Positions 54,014 to 62,685 of a DNA stretch of 64,000 bases are shown here, in pieces. Location of the stretch: positions 520,768 to 584,767 of the forward strand of contig NZ_JAMXFJ010000001.1 of the NCBI RefSeq assembly GCF_025460805.1. The letters are read 5' to 3'. The position numbers were made by a program, and so were the translations under genes. Origin of the DNA: Microvirga sesbaniae. GTDB taxonomy: Bacteria > Pseudomonadota > Alphaproteobacteria > Rhizobiales > Beijerinckiaceae. The stretch's first letter is position 1. The number at the start of each line of letters is the position of its first letter. Under the pieces are notes generated by a model. It ran no database searches. It was not told where the DNA came from and worked only from the letters and a program-made list of their open reading frames with translations.

Positions 54014-55281
54014 ACGCGCTCCGGTTCTCGTGTCGGGCTCTGCGTCACGGCGCGCAGGCGGGCTTCCAGCACGTCGATCCCGCCTTCCATGGAAAACTCC
54101 CGGCGCAGGCGCGAGAAAGCCGCGTCGCCGAAGGATGTCCGGCGCTCGGGGTCGCGGGCGAGGAGGTTGAGCGCGTTCGACAGGGCCTCCCAATCGCCCG
54201 GCGGCACGAGCCAGCCCTCCAGGTCGTTGCGGATGAATTCCGGAATCCCCGCGAAGTCCGTCGCCACGATGGCGAGCCCCTGGCTCGCCGCCTCCATGAT
54301 CACGTTCGGCAGACCGTCCCGATCGCCCGATCGGGCTTCCTTGGACGGCAGCACGAACAGGTCGGCCTCGCGCAGGAGCGCGATGATGTCGGGCTGCGCC
54401 TTCGCGCCCAGGAACGCCACCCTGTCGGCGATTCCGGCCTCCTGCGCCTGCCTCTTCAGGCTGGCGAGCAACTCTCCGCCGCCCACATGGGCGAAGCGCC
54501 AGTGGAGGTCCTGCGGCAGGGCCGCGAGAGCCTGGACGAGGTCGCCGTAGCCCTTCTTCGCCACGGCCCGACCCACGGACATGATGCGCACGGGATCGAG
54601 CGGGTCCGCGCCGTTCCTGGCGGAGCGGCGTTCGGGAGGCGACGGAAAGCGCGAGAGGTCGAGCCCGTGATAGACGAGCGAGACGCGATCGGGCCGGGAC
54701 AGCGACCGGAGATTGCCGGCGCCCTGCGCCGTGCAGGTGACCCCCCAGAGCGCCTCCGCCATCTTCTCGCGCTTCTCCCAGTCCGGCGTCGTCCAGATGT
54801 CCTTGGCATGGGCCGAGAAGGTCCAGGTCCGGCCCGTGAGCAGCGCGGCGTACCGGACGACGGACGCCGGCGTGTGCAGGTAATGCACGTGCAGGTGACC
54901 GACGTCCTCCGGCATCTCCCGCGCCATCACGAAGGCCTGGCCGAGGCGGCGCACCCGGTTGGCGGTAAAATCGCGCTTCAGGTCGCGCCAGAACGCCCTG
55001 ACGGCGGGGGCGAAACCCTTCTGTCCCAGGCTCCAGACGGCGCCGCGCAGCACGCGCAGGGGCTCCTCGTAGAGATATTCCGGCAGATAGGTCACCCGCG
55101 CCTCGATCGCCTTGTGCATCGGATGCACGGCCCGCTCCGTCGGATGGCGGAGCGACCAGATCTCGAGGTCGAGGCCGCGCTGCTGCAGGGCCAGGATCTC
55201 CTGCGCGATGAAGGTTTCCGAGAGGCGCGGATATCCTTTCACCACGATGGCGATGCGCCGGGCTGTCGTCGAGGCGAGCAT
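54010..55281 (-). CDS. Glycosyltransferase family 4 protein
   Basis: A 423-residue GT4 enzyme of the colanic-acid WcaL/AmsK-like type, opening RIAIVVKGYPRLSETFIAQE, a strong signature. A HVHYLHTPASVVRYAA segment is near 131-146 and the donor-binding region reads SGDRDGLPNVIMEAASQGL. It starts 7 bases after the first gene of the operon and its stop overlaps the start of the next. It likely acts on the lipid-linked glycan in the cytoplasm. The sugar cannot be assigned. Confidence 0.9.
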   Translation of the reverse strand: MLASTTARRIAIVVKGYPRLSETFIAQEILALQQRGLDLEIWSLRHPTERAVHPMHKAIEARVTYLPEYLYEEPLRVLRGAVWSLGQKGFAPAVRAFWRDLKRDFTANRVRRLGQAFVMAREMPEDVGHLHVHYLHTPASVVRYAALLTGRTWTFSAHAKDIWTTPDWEKREKMAEALWGVTCTAQGAGNLRSLSRPDRVSLVYHGLDLSRFPSPPERRSARNGADPLDPVRIMSVGRAVAKKGYGDLVQALAALPQDLHWRFAHVGGGELLASLKRQAQEAGIADRVAFLGAKAQPDIIALLREADLFVLPSKEARSGDRDGLPNVIMEAASQGLAIVATDFAGIPEFIRNDLEGWLVPPGDWEALSNALNLLARDPERRTSFGDAAFSRLRREFSMEGGIDVLEARLRAVTQSPTREPERV

Positions 55282-55288
55282 GGGGCGG

Positions 55289-56563
55289 TTACTCGGCCGC
55301 CTGATGATAGGGGGCGAACGGCGCCTGCGGATCCGTCAGGGCCCTGAGGCGCTCCTGGACCCGGTCCAGCCCGTCGAGAAGCCCCGGGACCGTGACGTCC
55401 GACGGGCGCGGCTGCGACGACAGGGAGCGCAGGGCGGCGGCCATGCGCTCGGGCGTGCGCGGCTCCTTGTAGTCGCTCAGCATGCTCACGAGCCCGAGCC
55501 GCTCGCCCTCGACGGCCCGGATGTACTGTTCGAGGCGGGGACGGGTGCGCGGCACGATGAGCGTGCGCTTGTCGAACGACAGGGCCTCGCAGAACGTGTT
55601 GTACCCGCCCATGGCCACGATGGCGTCCGCCTTCTTCATGAGCCATTCGATCTTGTTGTCGAACGACATCACGTCGAGTTTCGGCTGCCTGGCGATGCGC
55701 TCCACGAAGGACCGGCGCGTGTCCCGGTCGATGAAGGGGCCGAACAGGATCAGAGCCGGCTGGTCGAGCTCCGCGTCGGCCTCGTAGGCCGAGATCACCC
55801 AGTCGATCAGGTCGTCCCCGTCGCCCCCGCCGCCGGTGGTCACCAGGATGAAGGGCTGCTTCGTGATCTTGGGATAGCGGGTCAGGGACGGGGTCGGCGG
55901 GACGTCCCGGCGCAAATAGCCGGTATAGGTGATGCGCGCTTCCACATGGGCGGGCAGGTCGAGGGCCTTGAGGGGCTGATAGACGTCCCTGAGGCCGTAG
56001 ACCCAGATCTCGTCGTAATACTGGACCAGGGCTTCCTTTGCGCCCTTGCGCTCCCATTCCGGTACGAGAAGAGCCGGCTCGTCCATCACGTCGCGGATGC
56101 CGAGCACGAGGCGGCAGCCCGCCGCCTTGAGATAATCGAGCGCCGGCACGACCTCGCCGCGGAAGCCGGTCGGCTCCTTGTCGACGATGAACACGTCCGG
56201 CCTGAAGGCCTTGGCGGCCTGAAGGATGAGGGCCTGGCGCAGGCCGACGGCCTCGTCGAGATCCACGTTGAGGTTGAGGCTGCGGTAATCCCCGTCCGGC
56301 AGCTTCGTGACCCCCGGAATCCGGATGTAGTCGACGCCGCTGTCGAACTCGAAATTGCCGATGACCGGCGAGCCCGAGATGATGACCACCGAGGTGTCCG
56401 GACGCCCCTGGACGATGGCGTTGGCGATCGCCCGGGACCGGCGAAGATGCCCGAGGCCGAAGGTGTCGTGGCTGTAGATGAGGACACGGGTTCCGCGGCT
56501 GCTCGCGGGCTGCACCGGGGAAGGACCTGCGTCCTGATCGAAGTCCTTCACCAGGTCTGCCAT
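55289..56563 (-). CDS. MurG/GT28-like glycosyltransferase
   Basis: A 424-residue GT-B fold protein. After a short acidic N-terminal leader comes RVLIYSHDTFGLGHLRRSRA (26-45), where GLGH replaces the MurG GTGGH loop. A C-terminal GGYNTFCEALSFDKRTLIVP supplies the acceptor/donor site, and a TTGGGGDGDDLIDW strand lies in between. The same architecture forms the N-terminal half of the fusion protein at 50946. It is the first gene of the operon and is divergent from the degenerate ABC protein, with a family A repeat between them. Confidence 0.85.
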   Translation of the reverse strand: MADLVKDFDQDAGPSPVQPASSRGTRVLIYSHDTFGLGHLRRSRAIANAIVQGRPDTSVVIISGSPVIGNFEFDSGVDYIRIPGVTKLPDGDYRSLNLNVDLDEAVGLRQALILQAAKAFRPDVFIVDKEPTGFRGEVVPALDYLKAAGCRLVLGIRDVMDEPALLVPEWERKGAKEALVQYYDEIWVYGLRDVYQPLKALDLPAHVEARITYTGYLRRDVPPTPSLTRYPKITKQPFILVTTGGGGDGDDLIDWVISAYEADAELDQPALILFGPFIDRDTRRSFVERIARQPKLDVMSFDNKIEWLMKKADAIVAMGGYNTFCEALSFDKRTLIVPRTRPRLEQYIRAVEGERLGLVSMLSDYKEPRTPERMAAALRSLSSQPRPSDVTVPGLLDGLDRVQERLRALTDPQAPFAPYHQAAE

Positions 56564-56631
56564 GCGGCTGCCCCTACGGTCAGTCGGGCGGGTCGAACGA
56601 CGCCCCGTCCGCCTTCTCTACCTTCAAGAAC

Positions 56632-56750
56632 ACCGGATCCAAAGGTGAATTTGCACGCTCGGGATGGATTCCGATGCTCTCTCCTATAAGTAGCACATCG
56701 CCGGGGGCGGAGAACCGGATCCACTTTTCCGCACGACGCGCTCAGGTCCC
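56632..56750. repeat. Degenerate palindromic repeat, family A
   Basis: ACACCGGATCCAAAGGTGAA, then GGATTCCGATGC, and a second half with AGCACATCGC and GGATCCACTTTTCCG. Pairing is imperfect. It lies between divergent operons at 56563 and 56826. Confidence 0.6.
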
Positions 56751-56825
56751 TATCGATCAAATAAGGCGTCGCCCGAGATCGGAAAGAGGTTCATCCAGGC
56801 GTACAGAAGTGGTAACCGTTGGGCA

Positions 56826-59546
56826 ATGGAAAAGAGCCTCTTCAGGTATATTTGGACACATTCAAAGCGCGACCAGCTCATCGTCTGCGCGGTAGTGCTC
56901 GCTTCCCTGCCGTTCTACTTCATGTCCCTGGATCTGCCCCGGCAGATCGTCAACCAGGCGATTCAGGGCGAAGCCTTCCGGGACGGCAACGCCACGGCCC
57001 CGTTCCTTCACCTGAGCTATGAATGGCCGAAATGGCTCGGGGGCGGGACCCTGGAGATCTTCCAGGGCTTCCAGGTCGGCCGGCTCGGCCTGCTCCTCGG
57101 CCTCTCGACCCTGTTCCTGTTCTTCGTCATCGTCAACGGGGCGTTCAAGTACTGGATCAACGTGGCCAAGGGCGCTCTGGGCGAGCGGATGCTCCGCCGG
57201 ATGCGCTTCGACCTGTTCTCCATGGTGCTCCGGTTCACCCCGGACGCCCTGCGCACGGTCAAATCCTCCGAGACGGCGACGATCATCAAGGACGAGGTCG
57301 AGCCGATCGGCGGCTTCATCGGGGATGCCTTCATCACGCCGATCTTCCTCGGCATGCAGGCGATCACGGCGCTCGCCTTCATCATGATCCAGAACGTGTG
57401 GCTCGGCCTGATCGCCCTGGCGGTGATCGCCGTCCAGTTCACGATCATTCCGAAGCTGCGGCGCGAGCTCCTGCGCCTGGGAAAGCAGCGCCAGATCGCC
57501 TCCCGTCAGCTGGCGGGACGCATCGCCGAGGTCCAGGACGGCATCGAGGTCGTCCACGTCCACAATGCCTACAACTGGGAGCGGGCGGAGATCGGACACC
57601 GGCTGTTCAATCTCTTCACCATCCGGCTCAAGATCTATAACCGGAAATTCTTCGTCAAATCCCTCAACAACTTCCTGGCGCAGCTGACGCCCTTCTTCTT
57701 CTATGCCATCGGGGGCTATTTCGCCCTGCGCGGCACCCTCGACATCGGCCAGCTCGTCGCCGTCATCGGCGCCTACCGGGAACTGCCCCCGCCCTTGAAG
57801 GAGCTGATCGACTGGGACCAGCAGCGTCTCGACGTTCAGGTGAAATACGATCAGGTCACCCAGCATTTCGCCGAGGAGCGGCTCGTGCCGCTGGTCGAGG
57901 CCCGCGAGGAGGCCGAGGAGGATCAGCCCCTGGTCGGCGAGCTCGTGGCCGAGGACATCCGCGTGGCCGGTCCCCATGGCGACATGATCATCGAGGGCGG
58001 CGCCTTCGCCGTCACCCTGCCTGCGAGCGTCGCGCTGGTGTCCAACGGCGGGGCGGCCGCGAGCTCCCTGGCGCGCATCCTGGCCCGCCGCATGTCGGAG
58101 TTCAGCGGGCGGATCCGGATCGGGGACCGCGACCTCACCCAGCTGCCCGTTCCCGTGGTCGGGCGCCGGATCGCCTATGCGGGGGTCGATCCCATCCTGT
58201 TCCCCGGCAGCATCCGCGACAACCTGATCTACGGCCTCCGGACCAAGCCCCTGGCCCGTTCGGAGGAGGAGAAGAAGGAGATGGACCTTCGGATCGCCGA
58301 GGCGTTCAAGACCGGCAATCCGACCGAGAGCATCGGCGACCGCTGGGTGGATTACGAGCGGGTCGGCGCACGGGACGAGAACGATCTCGACCGGATCCTC
58401 CTCGACCTTCTGGACCGCATCGGCATGGGAGACACGGTCTACCTGTTCGGCCTCGCGGGCAGGATCGATCCCGAACGCCACATGGCTCTTGCGGAGCGCG
58501 TCGTCGAAGCCCGGCGGCGGCTGCGCGAGACCTTCCTGTCGAACGGCATGGCCGATCTGGTCGAGCCCTTCGATCCGGACCGCTACAACAGCCAGGCCAC
58601 CATCGCCGAGAATCTTCTCTTCGGGGTGCCGATCTCGGAGGAGTTCAGGGGGCGCAATCTGGCCGAGAACGGCCAGTTCCGCAGCGCCATCGACCGGGCC
58701 GGGCTGACCGACGATCTCGTCCGCATGGGTCTGCAGATCGCCGAGACCATGACCGAGATCTTCGAAGGCCTGCCCCCCGGACATTCGCTGTTCGAGCAGT
58801 TTTCGTTCATCGGCGCCGAGGAGCTGTCCGAGTTCGAGGCGATCCTGCGCCGGCACGGCAGGGGCGAGGGCACCCTGAGGCGGGAGGACCGGACGCGGCT
58901 CCTGGCGCTGCCGCTCGCCTATGTCGAGGCCCGGCACCGCCTCGGCCTCCTGGACGGCCAGCTCACGACCCGGATCGTGGAGGCGCGGGCCCTTGTCCGC
59001 GAGGTCCTGGAGAAGGCCGGCTCCGACGGGGTGGAGTTCCTCGACCCCGAACGCTACTGCGCGGCGGCGCCGCTCCGGGACAACCTCCTGTTCGGGCGCG
59101 TCAGCTACCAGGTCGCCAATGCCCGCGCCCGCGTCGCGGAGGCCATCGCCGCGGTGGTCCGGGAACTCGACCTCCTGGAGGGCATCGAGCGGATCGGCCT
59201 CGACTACCAGGTCGGCACGGCGGGCAGGCTCCTGTCGCCGCAGGAGCGGGCGAGCGTCAATCTCGTGCGCTGCCTGGTGAAGCGCCCGGACATCATGGTC
59301 ATCGACGGGGCCTTCTCACCTTTCGACGAGGCCCGCAGCCAGCAGCTGCTCGAGCTGCTGCTCGAGCTTCTCGACCAACAAAGCCTGTTCATGGTCCTTC
59401 CGAATGATCGACAGGCAGGCGCTTTCAATGTTCAGTTGCGCTTCCGCGACGGACAAATCATCACGGACAAGACGGCCGCTCCGGCTCCCAGGCCCGCCAG
59501 GCCTGAGCCGGCTGCCGCGCAGAGGATAACAGGAGAGGTGGCATGA
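56826..59546 (+). CDS. ABC exporter-like protein with degenerate, expanded ATPase domain
   Basis: A 906-residue protein. Residues 1-330 form a type I exporter membrane domain with hydrophobic spans at about 18-36, 85-110, 165-205 and 280-310. The nucleotide-binding part (375-880) is abnormal. Walker A is replaced by SNGGAAASSL (406-415, no lysine), the signature is LSPQE (803-807), Walker B is IMVIDGAF (823-830, glycine in place of the catalytic Glu) and the H-loop is LPND (858-861, no His). A roughly 300-residue insertion separates the halves. The segment RDNLIYG (464-470) recurs as ENLLFG (595-600) and RDNLLFG (751-757). It probably does not hydrolyse ATP. The next gene overlaps by ATGA. 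Confidence 0.85.
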   Translation: MEKSLFRYIWTHSKRDQLIVCAVVLASLPFYFMSLDLPRQIVNQAIQGEAFRDGNATAPFLHLSYEWPKWLGGGTLEIFQGFQVGRLGLLLGLSTLFLFFVIVNGAFKYWINVAKGALGERMLRRMRFDLFSMVLRFTPDALRTVKSSETATIIKDEVEPIGGFIGDAFITPIFLGMQAITALAFIMIQNVWLGLIALAVIAVQFTIIPKLRRELLRLGKQRQIASRQLAGRIAEVQDGIEVVHVHNAYNWERAEIGHRLFNLFTIRLKIYNRKFFVKSLNNFLAQLTPFFFYAIGGYFALRGTLDIGQLVAVIGAYRELPPPLKELIDWDQQRLDVQVKYDQVTQHFAEERLVPLVEAREEAEEDQPLVGELVAEDIRVAGPHGDMIIEGGAFAVTLPASVALVSNGGAAASSLARILARRMSEFSGRIRIGDRDLTQLPVPVVGRRIAYAGVDPILFPGSIRDNLIYGLRTKPLARSEEEKKEMDLRIAEAFKTGNPTESIGDRWVDYERVGARDENDLDRILLDLLDRIGMGDTVYLFGLAGRIDPERHMALAERVVEARRRLRETFLSNGMADLVEPFDPDRYNSQATIAENLLFGVPISEEFRGRNLAENGQFRSAIDRAGLTDDLVRMGLQIAETMTEIFEGLPPGHSLFEQFSFIGAEELSEFEAILRRHGRGEGTLRREDRTRLLALPLAYVEARHRLGLLDGQLTTRIVEARALVREVLEKAGSDGVEFLDPERYCAAAPLRDNLLFGRVSYQVANARARVAEAIAAVVRELDLLEGIERIGLDYQVGTAGRLLSPQERASVNLVRCLVKRPDIMVIDGAFSPFDEARSQQLLELLLELLDQQSLFMVLPNDRQAGAFNVQLRFRDGQIITDKTAAPAPRPARPEPAAAQRITGEVA

Positions 59547-59986
59547 CGCTTGAGACAGAGGTTCAGTCCTTGCGGCAGGTACCCATGTTTCGAGATGTGG
59601 ATCCGGCCCGCCTGAAGCTCCTCGCCTTCACGAGCGAGCGGGTCCAGTTCTCCAACGGGCAGCGCTTCTTCTCGCAGGGGGACCCGTCCGATGCCGCCTA
59701 CGTGATCCTCGACGGCCGGGCCAGCGTCCTGCTCAACACGCCCGGGGGCGACATCCAGGTGGCCGAACTCGGGAGCAACGCCCTGGTGGGCGAGATGGGC
59801 ATCCTGTCGGACACCCCGCGCTCGGCCACGATCATGGCGGCCGAGCCCACCACGGCCCTGCGAATCGACAAGCGGGTTTTCCTCGAGCTCCTGGCGCAGT
59901 TCCCGCAGATGTCCCTGGCGATCATGCGGGAGCTCGCGAAGCGCCTCGAGCGGACGAACGCGCAGCTCGTCGCGCAATCATCCTAA
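59543..59986 (+). CDS. Cyclic nucleotide-binding domain protein
   Basis: A 147-residue single-domain Crp/PKA-type cNMP sensor. The beta-roll runs about 20-120 and the phosphate-binding cassette reads GEMGILSDTPRSAT near 92-105, with the conserved Glu, Arg and Ala, so ligand binding is plausible. There is no helix-turn-helix, so it is not a transcription factor. Its start overlaps the stop of the degenerate ABC protein, suggesting the two products form one complex in which cNMP binding controls the membrane protein. Confidence 0.9.
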   Translation: MTLETEVQSLRQVPMFRDVDPARLKLLAFTSERVQFSNGQRFFSQGDPSDAAYVILDGRASVLLNTPGGDIQVAELGSNALVGEMGILSDTPRSATIMAAEPTTALRIDKRVFLELLAQFPQMSLAIMRELAKRLERTNAQLVAQSS

Positions 59987-60157
59987 ATTTCCGGCCGCCC
60001 CCCGGGATTTTTTCGGGGAAAATGCCGACACGGTTAGCAAAATCCTACTTCTTACGGCCAAGCTGACCGATTCTCGTCACAACTACCCGTCAACCCTTGT
60101 CCCAGAACAACACAAGGGAAGGCCCGGTCGTCAGGTCGGGCTGTTGCGGGATAAGTG

Positions 60158-61261
60158 ATGATGAGTAACGCGAGAACGCTGCTGTGCGCGGTTCCGCAGC
60201 CTGTTGCGGATGTGCGCAAGACCGGACGTCGCCGCTTCCTTCACTTGACCTTGGCCGCGGGACTGCTCCTGGGCCTTCAGGGCCTGGCGGCCGGACCCGC
60301 GGCCGTCGCCACCCTCCCGAGCGCCCTCATGGCAAGGCCCGTCGCGGCCCTTGCCGAGCAGCCGCTGACCACCGGCTCGCTCATCACGGCGTCGATGGAC
60401 TTCACCCCGAAGCTGCTCAAGGAGCCGGGCCTCTTCAAGGCGATCCTCGAGGGTGCCTTCACGTTCAAGAAGCCGCATGCGGTCAAGCCGGCGCCGCAGG
60501 AACTGGCCGACGAGACGGCGGGCGATCCGGATGAGCTGATCCCCTTCAACGGGCGCACCGTGCCGCGCTGGCTGGTGCATTCCATCCTGAAGGCGGCTCA
60601 CGTGACCGGAGTCGACCCGGTCTACATGATGACCCTGGCGGACGTGGAATCGAGCCTCTCGCCCGGGGCCAAGGCGCCCACCTCGTCCGCCCAGGGACTG
60701 TTCCAGTTCATCGACCGGACCTGGCTCGAGATCGTCCAGCTCCACGCCGCCGATTACGGCTTCGCCGCCGCGGCCGAAGCCATCAGGACGGTCGACGGCG
60801 AGCCTTTCGTGAGCGACAGGGACCGCACCTGGATCATGAACCTGCGCACCGATCCGTATTTCTCGGCCCTCATGGCCGGCGAGCTGATCAAGGACGTGGA
60901 GCGCGCCCTGCAGGCCGAGGGCGAGCGGGAGCTGGCCGAGGCCGAGCTCTACCTGGCCCATTTCCTCGGCGCCTCCAGCGCCGTCCGGTTCCTCGAGGTC
61001 CTCGACCAGGACCCGAACATGAAGGCTTCCAAGCTCTTCCCGAAGGCCGCCAAGGCCAATGCCGGGCTGTTCACGGAAGGCAAGGGGCGCAAGCGCCGCT
61101 CGGTCAGCGTGGCGGAGCTCTACAACAAGATCGACTCCAAGATCGTCCGCCGCCTCGACCGCTACGAGGGGATCGGCCCCTATCTGGCCGAGATCTCCCG
61201 CCAAGCCGACCGGACCGCCGCGGCCGACGCGGCGGGCGAGGAATCGCCCCTCGTGCAGTAA
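60158..61261 (+). CDS. Lytic transglycosylase-like (SLT domain) protein
   Basis: A 367-residue protein with a hydrophobic N-terminal segment (FLHLTLAAGLLLGLQGLAAG, about 28-47) acting as signal peptide or anchor. It has an SLT-like core: DVESSLSPGAKAPTSSAQGL with the catalytic Glu near 163, then FQFIDRTWLEIV. A basic tail (GKGRKRRS) follows. The likely role is cleavage of peptidoglycan glycan strands. ATG at 60158 is used; ATG 60161 and GTG 60155 are alternatives. The C-terminal half is longer than in simple SLT enzymes. Confidence 0.85.
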   Translation: MMSNARTLLCAVPQPVADVRKTGRRRFLHLTLAAGLLLGLQGLAAGPAAVATLPSALMARPVAALAEQPLTTGSLITASMDFTPKLLKEPGLFKAILEGAFTFKKPHAVKPAPQELADETAGDPDELIPFNGRTVPRWLVHSILKAAHVTGVDPVYMMTLADVESSLSPGAKAPTSSAQGLFQFIDRTWLEIVQLHAADYGFAAAAEAIRTVDGEPFVSDRDRTWIMNLRTDPYFSALMAGELIKDVERALQAEGERELAEAELYLAHFLGASSAVRFLEVLDQDPNMKASKLFPKAAKANAGLFTEGKGRKRRSVSVAELYNKIDSKIVRRLDRYEGIGPYLAEISRQADRTAAADAAGEESPLVQ

Positions 61262-61286
61262 CGGCCGCGCAGGTCAGCCGAGCAGG

Positions 61287-61952
61287 TCAGCCGACCGCGC
61301 TGATCGCCGACGACGCCGAGGCCGGAAGCGAGCGGGTGTGGACGAAATCGCCCTTGGCCAGATAGGTCAGCTCATCCCGCGTGGAGGCTCGCCCGAGCAC
61401 CGGATTCCGGTGCGGGAAGCGGCCGAAACGGGCGATGATGTCGAAATTGGCCCGGGCCTGGCTGAGGGAGAACTGCCAGACCGGCTTGAGATGGTCCGGG
61501 GCCTCGTCGAGGGCCTGCTCCGAGATGGCCACGATGCGCCTCATCCGGTCCAGGTGATCCGGACCTTCCGCATGGGCCAGCGGCAGGAAATAGAAGAATT
61601 TCTCGTACGGGCTCGTCAGGGCCTCGTAGTGCCCGTTCCCGAACCCTTCCTCGGCGAGCCTCACCGTGTCCGGATCGGACGCATAGGCGTCGGGCGTGCC
61701 GGCGAACAGGCCGCGCGGGAACTGGTCGAGCACGATGATCAGGCACAGCCGGCCGAGCGGGGTGGAGCGCCAGGGATCCAGCTCGCCGGCCTTGGCGGCG
61801 CGCACCAGGGGGGCGAACCGGTACAGCTCCGCATTGGCTCCCCCGCGCATCCACCAGGCCAGCATCTGCCAGTGCGCCGCGATGTCGGCCTCCGCGAGGT
61901 CGATCGGGAACCAGAAGTCGTAGACCTCGCGCCAATCCGTATGAGATGCCAT
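61287..61952 (-). CDS. DUF924 family protein
   Basis: A 221-residue protein with the DUF924 pattern: VYDFWFP at the N-terminus, LGRLCLIIVLDQFPRGLFAG, YEKFFYFLPLAHAE and ARFGRFPHRNPVLGR. The family is all-helical with TPR-like packing and has no established function. Its ribosome site lies inside a hairpin (61954-61973). It converges with the SLT gene and may share a transcript with the RAM-domain gene upstream, 99 bases away. Confidence 0.92.
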   Translation of the reverse strand: MASHTDWREVYDFWFPIDLAEADIAAHWQMLAWWMRGGANAELYRFAPLVRAAKAGELDPWRSTPLGRLCLIIVLDQFPRGLFAGTPDAYASDPDTVRLAEEGFGNGHYEALTSPYEKFFYFLPLAHAEGPDHLDRMRRIVAISEQALDEAPDHLKPVWQFSLSQARANFDIIARFGRFPHRNPVLGRASTRDELTYLAKGDFVHTRSLPASASSAISAVG

Positions 61953-61953
61953 C

Positions 61954-61973
61954 GGCTCCTCCTTGAAGGAGCC
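61954..61973 (-). promoter_or_regulatory. Hairpin covering the DUF924 ribosome site
   Basis: On the minus strand GGCTCC pairs with GGAGCC across an 8-base loop, so AAGGAGGAG, the ribosome site, is partly in the loop and partly in the stem, right before the ATG at 61952. It may limit translation. Confidence 0.45.
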
Positions 61974-62051
61974 TGCATCCTATCGCGGGCGCAGTCGCCG
62001 GGCTGTGCTTGGCGACACCTGACAGGGCCGGAGGGCGGAGCAGGGCCGCGG

Positions 62052-62288
62052 TCAGAACGCCTTGAACGTGATGATCGTGTGCGTGTCGGCGATTTCCGGG
62101 ATGACCTGCACGTTCTCGGCAATGAAGTGGCCGATATCGACCCCGTCGTCCACGTGGAACTTGGCGAGAATGTCGTAATTGCCCGCCGTGGAGTAGATCT
62201 CCGAGGCGATTTCCCGGTCGGCGAGGGCATTGGCGACCGCGTAGGTCTTGCCGAGCTTGCATTTGATCTCGACGAAGAAGGTCTGCAT
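62052..62288 (-). CDS. Stand-alone Lrp/AsnC ligand-binding (RAM) domain protein
   Basis: A 78-residue protein made only of the RAM domain: TFFVEIKCKLGKTYAVANAL, then GNYDILAKFHVDDG and THTIITFKAF. There is no DNA-binding domain. Such small SraA/SL-1-like proteins form ring-shaped oligomers that can bind amino acids or partner with full Lrp proteins. It lies on the same strand as DUF924. Confidence 0.9.
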   Translation of the reverse strand: MQTFFVEIKCKLGKTYAVANALADREIASEIYSTAGNYDILAKFHVDDGVDIGHFIAENVQVIPEIADTHTIITFKAF

Positions 62289-62378
62289 GGGGTCTCCGGG
62301 GCGGCGTCTCGAATCTGTCGATCAGTGAGATATGGCACGGGACCGCGCCGGTGAGAACCACTTCGGCCCTTCCTGCCA

Positions 62379-62676
62379 CCCTCCCACGTCATGGCCGGCC
62401 AGTCATCACCCTCCTCTCGCCGGCCATCCCGATCGGAAAAGCGCGGCGCCTTACAGAAGCGGGATCACCGGGACAAGCCCGGTGATGACGGGGAGAGGTG
62501 GGATGGGCGGGTGATGACGTGGAGAAGGTGGCAAGGGCCGTGACAACACCCTCCCACGTCATGGCCGGGCTTGTCCCGGCCATCCCGATCCGGAGAAACG
62601 CCGTGCCTCAAACAAGCGAGATCACCGGGACGAGCCCGGCGATGACGTGGGAGGATGGTGTGAGCCGGTGACGACG
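62379..62676. repeat. Inverted-repeat cluster, family B
   Basis: Alternating half-units over about 300 bases (CACGTCATGGCCGG..., GGGATCACCGGGACAAGCCC..., GTCATGGCCGGGCTTGTCCC..., GAGATCACCGGGACGAGCCC...). It fills the gap 62289-62685 before the UDP-glucose dehydrogenase stop. Confidence 0.8.
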
Positions 62677-62685
62677 TGGGGCCGG

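Noticed and set aside
56862..58937. Minus-strand open frame of 691 codons opposite the ABC-like gene
   Set aside because: Asp/His/Gln-rich shadow. Because the ABC-like protein is itself degenerate I checked whether the other strand might be the real gene; the membrane helices and coding pattern are on the plus strand.
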